Below, in pieces: positions 12,611 through 24,700 of a DNA stretch of 64,000 bases. The notes below the pieces were generated by a model. That model had not been told where the DNA came from. It did not search any database and was given only the letters and a program-made list of their open reading frames with translations. This stretch comes from Monarcha castaneiventris obscurior (lineage: Eukaryota > Chordata > Aves > Passeriformes > Monarchidae), in contig JAMPIT010000862.1 in the NCBI GenBank assembly GCA_026261815.1, positions 558,001-622,000 on the forward strand. The letters run 5' to 3'. A program made the position numbers and the translations under genes. Each line of letters opens with the position of its first letter. Within the stretch, counting starts at the first letter, position 1.

Positions 12611-13105
12611 TGTGGTGGTTTGATGTGGGCTGGATGCCAGGTGCCCACCAAAGCCACTCTATCCCTCCCTTCCTCAGCTGAACAGGGGAGAGAAAACACA
12701 GTGAAAGGCTCATGAGTTGAGATAAGGGCAGGGAGACATTATTCACCAGTTACTGTCATGGGCAAAACAGTCACAACTTGGGGAAATTAATCAAAAAATC
12801 AGAGTCAGATAATGAGAAGTAAAACAAATCCTAAAAATACCATCCCCCCAGCCCTCCCTCCTTCCCAGGCTTAACTTAATTTCTGATTCTCTGCCAGCAG
12901 CACAGGAAGATGGGGAATGAACAGTCAGTTCATCAAATGTTTCTGCCTCTGCTTCCTCCTCAGGGAGAGGAGTCCTTCCCCTGTGTCCCTCCCATGGGAG
13001 ACAGTCTTCCACCAACTTCTCCAACCTGAGTCCTTCCCATGGGCTACAGCTCTTCACAAACTGCTTCAGTGAGGGTCCCTTCCATGGGAGCATTCCTTCA
13101 GGTTG
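12611..13105. mobile_element. Avian ERV LTR fragment
   Basis: The stretch from tgtggtggtttgatgtggg through gatgccaggtgcccaccaaa, then gagttgagataagggcaggg, to a run of similar clauses around 'ccttcccatggg' and 'cttcaccaac' resembles a large, abundant avian LTR family that has repeated CCTTCCCACGGG-type clauses in its middle. Here three such clauses are seen (about 12985-13095) before similarity stops. No internal retroviral sequence adjoins it. Family identity and strand are from memory and uncertain. Confidence 0.6.
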
Positions 13106-14204
13106 TAGAAAACAAATGTGAGTATTTCTTGTGGTAGCAGAGCAGGGAGCAGAAGACACCATGGGCTAGGTCAATGTCTTCAGATAGAGGCTTTGAAATC
13201 ATGTTGTGAAAGTTGGGAGCATCCAAGACCTCTTCTCTGAGGAAGGCTTGTCCCTGTCACAGCTCTCTGCTCACTTCTGTGCAGGTGTTTAGCCTGGGAA
13301 GGATTTGGTGTTGTGATGTGGTACTTCTGATCAGAGTGTGGTACATAATCTGTGTTGTAATTTGGTTTCCAGCTCTGGCTGCTCCTCTCTCAAGTCAGCT
13401 TGTTGGCAAGTGGAGCAGTTGCACGTTCTGTTTCCTGAGTGATTAAGTATGAGCAGGGTTTAAAAAAACCCCAGAGGTGCTAATGTTAGGCAGTTGCATA
13501 TTTTTCATACAAAACTATCCTTCTGGGCAGTCTTCCAGAATCTAGATAATTTCTTAAGGAGAACTTTGCCACTTTGCAGTGTGCTGTGTGAGCCTAGCAT
13601 GTAGCAGAATACATAATACTCATTCCAGCCACTGGGCACTCTGGTGATAAGGAATACTAAGATTATTTTTTTAAATATATCCTTGATTCATAAAAAAATA
13701 ACACTTTTTGCAAGATCAAGTGCTGGAAGTAGATCAGATCTACTGACACTGCTGAATTATGAAATTAAGCTAATGCTCTAACAATCTCCGAATTTATTGG
13801 ATGGGATGGAAAATGTTTTGCAAACTGGAAGGCTTATGAAAGTGGAAATAATGGAGTTTCCAATCTAATTCTGTAACAGGGATAAATAATGAAGGATGAA
13901 CAGAAATGGATGCTGTTGAATTTGTGCATAGGAGTTAGCAAGGCTTGGCCCCTTTCTCTAATGTGCTGCAATTGCATGAAATGGATGAAGATGAAAAATG
14001 AGGTTTTCAACCTGGACTCAAGTGCCCTGTCACATTGTGACAGTTCAAATGGGTAAATAAACTCCTTATTAAATATGAAAGTGCAATTTAACAAAAAACA
14101 GGAATGCTCTGAAAGATGGGCTGAAGTTTCTAACAAAGGAATGGCCAGGTTTTTCTTCTAATTTTATTTTTATTATTCACCACAGTAAAATGTACATGTA
14201 GGTT
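13106..14204. other. No gene seen
   Basis: AT-rich unique-looking sequence with no coding feature. The 100-codon minus-strand frame at 13834-14136 has no recognisable domain. Confidence 0.6.
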
Positions 14205-14345
14205 TCTGAAGCTTCCTCTGGACCCACTCGAGGAGGTCTGTGCCTTTTTCTTTATGCTGGGACGTCCAGAGCTGGATGCAGCGTTGCAGGTGGGATCTCA
14301 CCAGAGCAGAGCAGAGCAGAGGGGCAGGATCACCCCATAAGCCGT
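14205..14345 (-). mobile_element. CR1 LINE fragment
   Basis: The plus-strand text (ctggacccactcgaggaggt, then cagagctggatgcagcg, then caggtgggatctcaccagag) is the reverse complement of a segment common in the 3' part of avian CR1. An AGAGC triplication at about 14305-14320 is a local slippage. The copy is too short and decayed to code. Confidence 0.7.
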
Positions 14346-17300
14346 GGGTATGTGTCTGTCATGGAGTGTTTGTCCTCTCAACAGGCAACCCAAGCCAGAC
14401 CGGTTTGAGAGGGTGTTTGGTAACCTCTCTACTGCTCCATCTTTGGTTTTTTCCCCACGTTTTAGATCTGCCTCTGGAAGCTAAGTATGATACAGCAGCT
14501 CTTGTTTCCATGTCATGCCTGCACAGCTGTCACTTCGAGCGTGCTTGGCAGGCTGATGCAATTGATGTTGAGGAGAGGTGTGAGCGGGTCCTTCACTGCT
14601 CTCCCAGCCAGAACAAATGTCCTGAGTGTGCTGGAGCTGGCACTCTGCAGCAGGACTGCTGAATCAGGCACCCGGGGTACCCGTGCCAGGACATTGCTAG
14701 AAGCAAGCCTTGTATTTTCCAGCAGTGGTGCAGAGGGACTACAAGGTTTAATGGGCTAATCTTAATTAGCAGGGCTCCCCAGCTTTAGCAGTGCTGTGGT
14801 TTCCTATTGGAATAATGCTTGCATGATCATTATCTCTGTCTGATTTTACTTCCACTCCCAATAATTCCTGACCCTGGCTGACAAACTTGATCGATCTAGT
14901 GAATGAGAAGCATTCCCAGAGTTATTGAATTTCCTACAAATACTGGGAAAATTGTTGGCCAAAGGAAGTTAGTCCTGATTGACTCAGAAGCTGGGTGCCT
15001 CAGCTCGCTGTTGACCCAGATAAGCATCAAGGCAAGCTGAAAGGAGAGATTAGCAGCAAATGTCTTGTGACACATAGAGAGAATTTGTGAGTATTGCAGT
15101 GGGGAAGAGTAGAAAGGAAAAAGTTCAAGAATGCAAATATGCTGGGAGAAATTCCACTAATCGGCAAACTGGCTTATTAAGGAATCAGAAAAGGAAGGAG
15201 AATTCCCTAAAAAAATTTGCACCTTTCCTGTTGGTTCATTGTCCAAGTATCTTCTAGTCCTGTATGAAAGAGTGTAGTCAGCCTCTGTCTTGTGGGACAC
15301 GTCCAGTGCCACCAGAGATGACAGAAACACAACAGAAACTGGGGCCTGTGGGACAGTGACCCAGTGCTATCAGTTTTGTTGTGGCTGTCCTTGTTGTTTC
15401 ACAGCACATCCGAATTCTGCTGAAATGACCTCGTGCTGGAGGAGCATTCCCTGGGAGAAGCATCTGAAGAGGTGGTTTGGCACCTGTCAGAATTGGTGAT
15501 GCCCTGCTAGGGCAGAGGTGCAGGTGTTGTTTCAGATGTGTGACAATGCTGAAAAGGGATGTCTGAGTGTCTGCCAGGCCCTGCTTATCAGCAGTGAGGC
15601 AGAGCTTGGATCCACACGGTTTAAATGGCCACAGGGTCACTACAAATTCCAGAGAAGGCACACACCCCCCTCTTCTGGGGGTTCTTTCCCAGCAGGAGAC
15701 ATCCTGCTCGGAACAGACTGAGGGGCTTATGGACATGTGTCTGGGTGACCATATAGAATGAAAAGCCACACAGCAAGTGGGAGGCTTGAGGCTGGAAATG
15801 CAAAATTATGCATGAGCTGCTCAAACCCTGGTCACTTCTGTTGCTTTGTTGTTGTGGGATGCAGCAGGATTTTGCCAGCCTTCGGGCACAGTAGAGGGAT
15901 GACTCATGCTTAAACCATGATCAGGTTTTGAATTAAAAATTTAAGTCACAGATGGACCTTTCGATGTTTTTTTAAAATGAATCTGTTTCAAAACTATCTT
16001 TGAAGGAAGACGAGTTGAGAGATACCCCAAGGTACTCTGACTATTAATATTAATTGTGAGAATCTGTTAATCCTCCAAGTGAGAAGATTAGGAAGAGAAA
16101 AGATGTATCTCTCCTGCTTTAACAAGACCTGTGTCTAAAATCTCCTGGACAGCTTCTAGAACTTCAATCTTAGTTTCTCATCTCAGAGTATATGGAGCAC
16201 ATCAACATTTGGGTTCAGATTTGGTGATGTCTTGAGTGTTTCATAAAGAAATATCAAGACCTGAGCAAGTCATTCTGAGCAAACACTGTTAAAATTTGGT
16301 TATTGTACAGGTATGTATTATAGGGAGAAAATGCGGAGAAATTATGATACTTCAAATTATTAGGCAAGACTAACATCAAAGCGATGCAAATTCAGGTTGG
16401 GTGCTGAAAACACATCTTCTGTTCTGAGTAACTGTTGTAGGAAAGCATCCTCCAAGCTCCTTCTGCTCTTGATGTCTTTAAATTATTACAACCATATAGC
16501 TTCCTTCTGGCTAGTTATTTATTTTAGCACAGGCAGAGTTGGGTGATGACCTATGGTTGGTTATAGAAAAGGGCAAACTTGATGATTTCCTGGTCTGAAT
16601 GCTGCTGGAATGAAATCCTATGCATAAATGAGACTTTCTTCAAGTTTTGTTTGCAAGCAAAAAAGCTTTATCATTAATTAGCATTAGTCTCTTCCCTTCT
16701 AGTATTTTCCTTCTAACACTTTCATGAAAGATTCATCTCTGCTTTTATGAACAATATTAAAATAGGCCTGTTAGCATCTACAGTGAATAACCATGTTTTA
16801 AAATTGAATCTAGAGAGTACCACCCGCTTCCTTGGGAAACAAATGGAACAAACAAAGAGCTGCAGCCACACTGACCACTGGGAAGTATCCAACTGCAAGA
16901 TTCACCACTCAGCTGTCGTTCTGTTTTCTGCCCAGGGGATTTTTATGGTGAGAGTGTGCATATTGCAGTGCTGCTGTGCATCCTGGAGACACAAAATTTT
17001 GCAGCAGGTAACAAGGAAAGCAAACCAGTAGAGTGCATCTTCCTGCAATGGGAAACACAGGTAGTGAGGCCCATTAGAATTTCAATTTTGATGGGTGTTG
17101 CTGAGCAATATATATGATATGGGACATTCTGGAACTTACTGGAAAGCTGTCAAAAACATTTGAATTCTCTCTTGTGGTTTGAACCAGTCTGAGGCCTGGG
17201 GGCTTGCAGGGATGAGTGTAACTGCCTGTTTGGGGTCTGTTACCCACGTACGCCATTTGAATCTCAAACTCCAAAGCACTGCTGATTACTCACACTCCCA

Positions 17301-18536
17301 GCACGGGGGCTTTTGCTTTGGGGGATTAAATGAAATGCCATTTCTAGAAATTGAAGGGGGGAGAGTATTAAGTGTCTCTCTAAGACATCAATCACTTGGG
17401 GCCTGTTGCTGCCGGAGTACGTGGGTGTGGTATATGATTATTGACTGGGGTTTCTAAGATGCATTTGTCCCCAGGTAATCATCACTCTATGCTTGCTCTT
17501 AAGTCTATTTTTGCATAAGGTCCATAATGCTTGCACTGATTTTTAAACAAAACAGCTCTGAATGACTGTGATTTTCTACCAGAGCACTGGAACCTAATTT
17601 GCAAGTTGTAATTGTTGCCTTCCTTCTCTTTCTTTCTTGGGGTGGGCTGGGAAAGGAGGGCATGCTGGGTTAGGCAGGACACATTTTTTTGTGCATGAGC
17701 TTCTCACTCTGGATGATTTCCCAGTGACCCTTCTTCAGCTCAAAGCTATTTCTTTGGATAACTAAATTTATATTGGTGCATCAAACCAATGAACTCAAGC
17801 TGACTCCATCAACCAGTCTGCACCTTTGATAGGGAGAATTACATGCAGTGCTTAGGAGTGAGGTGTTGTTCTCAAAATAAGGCTAAGATTGTGCTGTTGG
17901 GGGTGCAGGAAGCTTTCTGGTTTCACTCAGTGGCAATGCAGCAGTAAGGTTTTTTCGTATTATGCACAGTGGGTAGCAGTACTGTTATCCATTGCTTACT
18001 GATTCTCTTGGGTTATCCCTGGTTGGAGATGGAATGCTTGGAAAAGTAGCTAATCTCTCCCAAAAAGTTCATTTCGCCATTACCTGCCTGGATGGCACCT
18101 CTTGCCACACAGAAAAAAAAAAAAAGAATGATGTTTTATAAAGTATCTGTTGTGAATGAGAGAGAACTCCCAAATCTTCTGGAAATCTGCTGCTGCATGG
18201 GAGTACCTTGGCATTGTCTGGGCACATCCCATGTGCTGCTCTCTCTTCAGATGCTGCCTCCCATGTACCTGAATTCTTTGCTCTTTGTGTGATAAGATTA
18301 TCTTATCTTGTGAAATAAGGTCATCCATCTTCTAAGATGCCCTTAGAATTCTTGGTTTCCTTGCCTGCTGCCTTGCTGCTTGTGATAATGCTCTCATTGC
18401 TCCTTTGGTATCCAGTATGGAGAATACTTCTGTTTCTTCTTTTCCATGTCCTTTCACTGCTTCACTTTTACTCTCCCTCTTGCACTCGTGTCTGAGTCCG
18501 TTGGTGAAGACCCATCTAGACCTGTCCTGTACTCTG

Positions 18537-18538
<2 letters not shown>

Positions 18539-18572
<34 letters not shown>
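18539..18572. repeat. (CT)n microsatellite
   Basis: Seventeen uninterrupted CT units, likely length-polymorphic. No gene context. Confidence 0.97.
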
Positions 18573-18574
<2 letters not shown>

Positions 18575-19799
18575 ATACCTCTTCCAAAAAAAAATTACTT
18601 TGGTCTGTGGCTCTTTTGCTTGCTCCTGTTGAAGGAGAAATCAACAGCTTGCAGGAGCCTGTGTGTTTTGCTCCATGGCAGGTATTAATGGAGCATTTAG
18701 TGAGTGTTGAGAGACTTGAGATGAGGTTCAGCAGTTTCTCTGGGGCTGCTTGGGCTGCCTGAATCACGCACAATGTATGAATCTAAATGCTGTCTGCAGG
18801 CTGCTTTAACCCTGAGCGTTGCAAAGATGTTCATGTGAACCCAAAGGAGAGAGGAGGAGGGTGTAGTTGCCACCCAAGCACACCATGTAAGCAGATAATA
18901 AATACATTTCAGAGAGCTGGGGTGTATGGTTTAGGGAACAGGTAGCCCATCAGCTGATGGTGGCTATCTGATGAGCTGATGAGCATCTATAGGATAGGTA
19001 TCAGCTCTAGTACAGCCTAATCTGCAATGTGTTCCTGCTTCTTAGGTTCCCCAAATAGAGAGAAATGTGCAGGACCCCCCTACAATCTCATAGGATTTAA
19101 ATTCTTCGGGTTTGGAGCTGCTTCTCTGGACTGATTAGTGCTCAGTATGATGGAGCTCTGAGTTCTCTCTTGCCTGGTTAAATTTCACTCCTAAATCTTT
19201 GCCACTCAGTTCTTGGTTGAGATGAGATCTTTCACACTTCCTCAGCTGGATGCAACTCTTCTCTCCTTCTCATGGACATTTTAGCATTGCAAAAAACCCA
19301 TCTTATCTTGGGCTACAGAATGCAAAAGCTTTTAGAGAAACCGCACCACACAAATTAGTGGCAGTTATAAATTAGTGTAATTACACAGGTCATGGCTGGA
19401 GACACCAGCTGAACTCTTGGCACAGAGTCTGTGCAAAAATGTTAAGCCACCTAAAATCCTGGGCAGCTGCAGAATGATGTGAAAACACACTTTTATCACC
19501 CTGTTGATGTGTCAGTTCTGGTATTAACTAGGACAGTGCGATGCAGTATTTTGCCACCTCCTGCTGCTGTTATTCATCTTTACTATGAAAGCTCAGTTCT
19601 CTCTTTTGAAAAATACTGCAACTCACCACCTTGATAAGGATAATCTTTATTCTGCTGTGTGGTACTATAGCCCTCTCAAGAGAAATTGCATTGAAGGGGA
19701 AAGTTGAAACTAGTGCAACTACAGGAGACCATATTATGGGAATTTTATTTTAGCTATTGATTTTTCACAGTTTCTTTTAACCCAGAAATGAATATGTCT

Positions 19800-19890
19800 A
19801 AAAAACTAAAAAAAACCCCAACAAAACAACAACAGCAACAACAAAAAAAAAAAACACCAAAAAACCAAACCAAACCAAAATAAAAACAAA
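19800..19890. repeat. A-rich / AAC low-complexity tract
   Basis: A-runs interleaved with AAC, CAACAG and CCAAA units. A G/T-rich stretch near 20025-20085 is loosely complementary to it. Confidence 0.85.
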
Positions 19891-20194
19891 AATGTGAGAG
19901 TTTTGCAGGGAGAACTTCTAGCTCTGCTTGTTTGCTCGGAGGAAAGAAGAAATATTTTTATTTCAGATCCATATTGTGTTTGTCTTTGGTACCAAAAGAA
20001 AGAAATCTTTAAGAAGGGTGAGTGGGTTGCTGTTGGGGGTGGGGTTGGTCTTTTTGTTTGGTGTGTTTGGGTTTTTTTAAATTGCTTTTGTTCCTGCTTT
20101 GAAAGGACAACATGCACAGTGAAATACACATTTGATAGCCTATCCTTGTCCTTCTAAAATAAGGTCCTCTGTCTAGTGGGTGACAAGAATCAAA

Positions 20195-20662
20195 ATTAAA
20201 ACTTGTGGGTTGGCATAAGAATAGTTTAATAATCTAAGACTAATAGGAATATCATAATAGATGATGATGATAATGATGATAAACAACAACAGACGTGATG
20301 CTCAGTAGAATTGCTCCCCATCTGCTGACCAAAGACAGATCCCATCCTTGAAGGCAAACTGGCCCCTTCTGGGTGATTCCCCCAGTTTATATATTGGGCA
20401 TGATCTTCTCTGGTGTGGAATATCCCTCTGGCCAGTTTGGGTCACCTTTCCTGAGTATGCTCCCTCACAGTTTTTCTTTTGTGCACCTCATCACTGGCAG
20501 AGCATGAGATGCCAAAAAATAAGTCCTTGACTTAGGTTAAATGTGATTTAGCAAAACCCAAAACATCAGCGTGTTCAACTTTATTCTCATGTGGAATCCA
20601 AAACACAGCACTGTACCAGCTACTGAGAAGAAATTAATTCTATCCCAACCAAAACCAGGACA
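20195..20662 (-). mobile_element. ERVL-type solo LTR (copy 1)
   Basis: On the minus strand the LTR begins at 20662 with tgtcctggttttggttggg, followed by gatagaattaatttcttct and agtagctggtac, then attccacac, then a TATA box and 'aactggggga', and runs to an 'aacccacaagtttt' region near 20195-20215. This order is that of a common avian ERVL-family LTR. The 3' terminus is eroded, so the left boundary is approximate. A short ATG/ATA microsatellite (about 20258-20282) lies inside. No internal retroviral genes adjoin. Confidence 0.75.
20386..20393 (-). promoter_or_regulatory. TATA box of ERVL LTR copy 1
   Basis: Minus-strand TATATAAA followed by ctgggg, placed at the expected U3 end of the LTR. Confidence 0.55.
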
Positions 20663-21134
20663 TCATTGTAAGCCCCTTCTACTGAAATACTCTACTCTAC
20701 TCTCTTCTATTCTGTTCTGTTCTATTCTGGCCTGTTCTCTGTTTCTGTTGTGTCTTTTCTCTTTTCCCCATCCCTTTACTGAGCAGTGCTTTTGCTCCTA
20801 TCTCTGCTGGAGGAGGGAGTTGTTAAAAGCTCACAGGGGCCTAATGTAGAGTTCACTGCTGTTAATGCCATTCACCACAGCCAGTGGCCACTGAAAGGCC
20901 AGTGAACCTGGACTGCCTGAGTGGGTGAAATATATTTGGTCTCCTCGTGCCTCAGAGCAAGACAAAGGCTTTGATCTTTTCCTTGGTACTGCAAAAAGCA
21001 TGCGGGGTAAGTGGGCAAACTAAGGCACGTGGCAAACCTTAAAATACAACAGCGTCTTCTCAGCCTTTCTCCAGCAAGCTCCAGAGAAGGCCTTTGAGAG
21101 AATATGGCCTTACTTCCCTCTGTGTTTCTGTCAT
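20663..21134. other. Spacer between two ERVL LTRs
   Basis: Contains a TCTAC/TTCTG pyrimidine-rich run at about 20688-20735. No primer binding site or gag-like sequence is seen next to either LTR, so it does not look like retroviral interior. Confidence 0.6.
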
Positions 21135-21727
21135 TGTTTAACCCCTGATGGCACCATCTAGCCTCTCACTCACTCACTCCCTCCCTCCCTCACTCCCTCC
21201 TTCACTCCCCCACCACAACTCCCCACCCCTGCCCCAGGTGGGGAGGGGAATTGGAAAGAAAATAAACCTTTTGGGCTGAGATAAGAGCAGTTCAATAACT
21301 GAAACAAAATAAAAGACACTGCCAGTAGTAGTAACAATAATAATAATCATAATGAAAAGGGTGAGGGGGGAGAGAGAGAGGAACAAGCCCCAGGAGAAGC
21401 AAGTGATGCACAACACAATTGCTCAGCTCTCACTGGCTGATGCCCAAACCATCCCTGAGTGGTGATCAGCAGCTCCCAACCAACTCCCCCAGTTTATATC
21501 CTGGGCATGACACTCTGTGGTATGGAACATCCCTTTGGAATGTCCCAGCTGTGCTCCCTCATGGCTTCTGGTTCAGCTCCTCACTGGCAGAGCAGGGAGC
21601 ACTGAAAAATCCTTGGCTTAGGGTAGGCACTACTTAGCAGCAACTGAAACGTCAGGGTGTTATCAGCATTATTCTCATCCTAAATCCAAAACACTGCACT
21701 GTACCTGCTACTGCTGATTCCAGGACA
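21135..21727 (-). mobile_element. ERVL-type solo LTR (copy 2)
   Basis: Same family as the LTR at 20195-20662. It starts on the minus strand at 21727 (tgtcctgg) and ends at 21135 with ggggttaaaca, giving TG...CA termini. Shared landmarks are gtagcaggtacag, 'ttccatacca', a weakened TATA (gatataaactggggga, 21485-21500), and a purine-rich 3' region 'gggctgagataagagcagtt'. Compared with copy 1, about 25 bases are missing near its 5' end. Its 3' end holds an expanded GAGTG/GGAGG tract. Target duplications were not evident. Confidence 0.8.
21165..21210. repeat. CACTC/CCTC simple repeat inside LTR
   Basis: Tandem cactc and ccctc units at the 3' end of the ERVL LTR, an expansion of a GAGTGAG-type element normally shorter in this family (from memory). 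Confidence 0.85.
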
Positions 21728-24700
21728 GCATCCACCTCTTATTCCATATCATTTACATCATGCTGGACCCCACACTTGCCAGTATTCCATCACCTTTCCT
21801 ATTTTTTGAAAGGTAGACACACAGAAATCAGAAATCATGGGCCTGCCGAGCTATAAATAGTTCACCCTTATGCTGACAATCCAAATCCACCTGAGCCGTA
21901 TTTCCTTTTTCTCAAAATAAATTTAGAACTCTACCCTTTTTCTTAAATCTATCTTGAGCCTTTGATTACAGTCAAGCAATTTGATTTTTAAGGAAGGTTT
22001 TTACAGCTGGGAATGTGTTCCACTCTGATTTTGTGTTTGTAATGTTCTGTAGGAGAAGGAGAATCGTTTGGAGAGTGAAGGTGACTGAGGAAGAGAGATG
22101 GTGTGAGACAGAACAGGGTTAGTGCCTGATGCAAATCCACTGGGACTACTGGAACGCTGTGTCTGGGGAAACTGGGGACAGACAAGCCCTGAACTAGGAA
22201 AGTAAGGAAAGCAAAGACTGCCAAGCAGCAGAGAGGTTCTCTGGGAGGGTATTAATGTAGGAAATCAGTCCAGGAGACAAACACAGATGAGACAGACTAT
22301 TTGCTTAAAAGGTAATTTGGAAGGAGAGTGTCTCCTCATCTGGGACAGCTCCTTCCATCATGACTCCCTCCAGAGCTGAGGCTGCTCTGGCCCATGAAGC
22401 TCGTGATCATCTTGCTTCCAGTGAGAGGTTGGAGTGGAGATAATCAGAATTTCTTGAAGCAGTGCTTGTGTGAGTCTTATCTATCAATCAAAGTATTTAT
22501 GGGATTTTGTTCCTGCCCTTGGGGTGTTAAAGTGACTGAGACTCCCTGCTGGCGAAAGAAGGCTGGATGTGCTGGCAGAAACCCTTATCCCGACCTTGTG
22601 CAGATGTGGAAACCCCAGCTTTCCACCTAATTGGGGATGTTAGGCTGAGATTTTGGTTTTCTGGAGCTTCCCCAAGACCTGGGCAAAGCATGGGAGCGAG
22701 AGCAAAGCTGGCCTATGCCTGGAGAGTCAGGAAAGTAAGGAAAGACAGAAGGACATACACTGGCATCTCCTTCAGACATCATCCAAGAATCCCCGAGCAG
22801 AGTGCCTCAGCTGTGAAACTTGCCTCTGTGTTTTGGTCTTGTCTTGCTCATGGTCAGAGCAGCATTGACTCTTTTTACTGTGACAATTTCTTCCATAAAT
22901 CTCCTACACTGTCATACTTCACTGTCTGTCACAAATGGAGGACTCTGTCTGGGCTCCCAGATGCTGTGGAGCAGAAGATATTCTATGGAAAATTGTGTAC
23001 AGCTGCTTTTTCCTTCACCCACACTCTTTTCTCATACATTTTTAAGCTTCCCTAAAGTCCTGTTTTATCTCTTTTCCTTGTCCTTTTCTGTTTAGACAAA
23101 GCATCACTTGCACCCTCTGCCATAAGGAAATTTTCCATGTGCTGCTGCTTCACCTCTCCTAAGGGCAGTTGCTTATCTGGGAGCCCTAGAGGTCCTGGCT
23201 TCCCTTTGATCCCTAATGCAGCCTGTCACCCTTTGGAATAAGCAGAGGCCTTTTAGAGTAGTGGGGATGGCTGTTAGATGCAAGAGTGCTGTCATTATTA
23301 GAAGCTGGTCTCCACTGGAGAGATGTTTCTCAGACAGATCCTTGGCAACACTGGAAGATTTTCCAGTATTTTCTTTAAAAGCAGTGTATTTTGTCTTACA
23401 GCACTTTGGGGTGGGGTGTTCTTTGCCATTTTCTCGGGGAAGGATTTACAGCTGTAGCATGTTTGCCATTTCTTGTAGAGCCCCGTGAGGTTTTCAGTTC
23501 AGTCTGGGGAAGGTTTGTCCCACAGCATGCAAATCCTTCATGTTGGGAAGTCCACAAGGAATTTAAGCCAGGAGCAGTGAACTACTCAGTGAGCCCATGC
23601 TGGAGGAGAAAACACTCACTTGGCACACATGGTCCTGCAAAGGCTGGCAGGCAAAGCATGGCAGACACAGGAAGTCGTATCCAGGATGGGCAAACATGCT
23701 GGCCTCATGTAAAGGGGGATCCAAACCTCCCAAATCCCATCCAACCCCAGCATGTTTGGGGAGGCAACCTATTAACCTATTTCTCCCTTTGAAATTGGAT
23801 GCTTAGACAGCTCTAGTTTTTGCAGTTTCTTTCAATGTAGATATGGTGAAGCTTTTTAATTTTTTTTTTTAATTTAACAGTCTCTTCCTTTGCATGTGGA
23901 CACTGCCAAAAGCAATATAAGAAAAAGGAGCAATTTTTAATTAAGCCACATGTCTCTGCAGACCTTCCTGTTCCACATCCAAACTCTGCCTTCAAAATGT
24001 TTTATCTCCACTATCTCCCATGTGTCTGGGCAGCAGCTACTGCTGGTCTGCTGTCCATGTAGGGTCAGGCAGGGATGGGTACTGATGGCTGTACTTTGGA
24101 AAGCTTCCTCAGACAGTTGTCTCCATCCCCAAGGATGAGCTTCTTTGGTTGTTTAACAATAAAAAACCATCAGGGACCTGAGTTCTGGTGGTGCCAGTGC
24201 TCAGCTAACCTGAGGACATGCTCATGGGTGGATTTACCAGGCAAGCTACAGCTACCCAGAAGAGCGTTGAGTCACTTTTGGGATGTGCTTGACAAAGGCA
24301 ACTAAATCAGAGTATCTATTATGGAGCAGATGGGTGCTCATCTTTCATGCAGGGTTTCAACATCTGTGCACATCAGCTGTGTCTTTTGATCACCAAAGCA
24401 CAAGACGAGATATTTTTGGGGGGTAGAAAATGGTGTTTAATATGTTTCACAATGTATTTGAAGTCCAGCACAGAAGTGTTTTCCTCGTGCTCAGTTCTGA
24501 CTAAATCTGCCTTGGTTTCTCAGGAGAAATGCTAGCAAGGAAGGAGAGCACTCTGAGATCTCCTTTGATATACTGATGAAAACATTGCTCTGTTTTGTCT
24601 TCCAGCAGGCACTCCATTGTGCTTTATTTATATTTTTAATGCAAAGCCATTTTTTATGCATCCAAACTGGCAGTTAAATTAATATACAGTATATAAATGC

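Larger units (their letters stand above)
14346..20194. other. No gene seen; scattered simple repeats
   Basis: Long unique-looking stretch. It holds a (CT)n tract at 18539, a poly(A) run near 18112-18125, a 12-bp palindrome catcagctgatg near 18949-18960, and an A-rich low-complexity block at 19800-19890. A 163-codon minus-strand frame at 15278-15769 has no recognisable domain. No exon, RNA gene or further transposon recognised. Confidence 0.55.

Noticed and set aside
15278..15769. 163-codon minus-strand frame
   Set aside because: No recognisable domain, composition like chance translation, no exon signals.
20663..21134. Internal region of an ERVL provirus between two LTRs
   Set aside because: No primer binding site, purine tract or gag/pol similarity next to either LTR.
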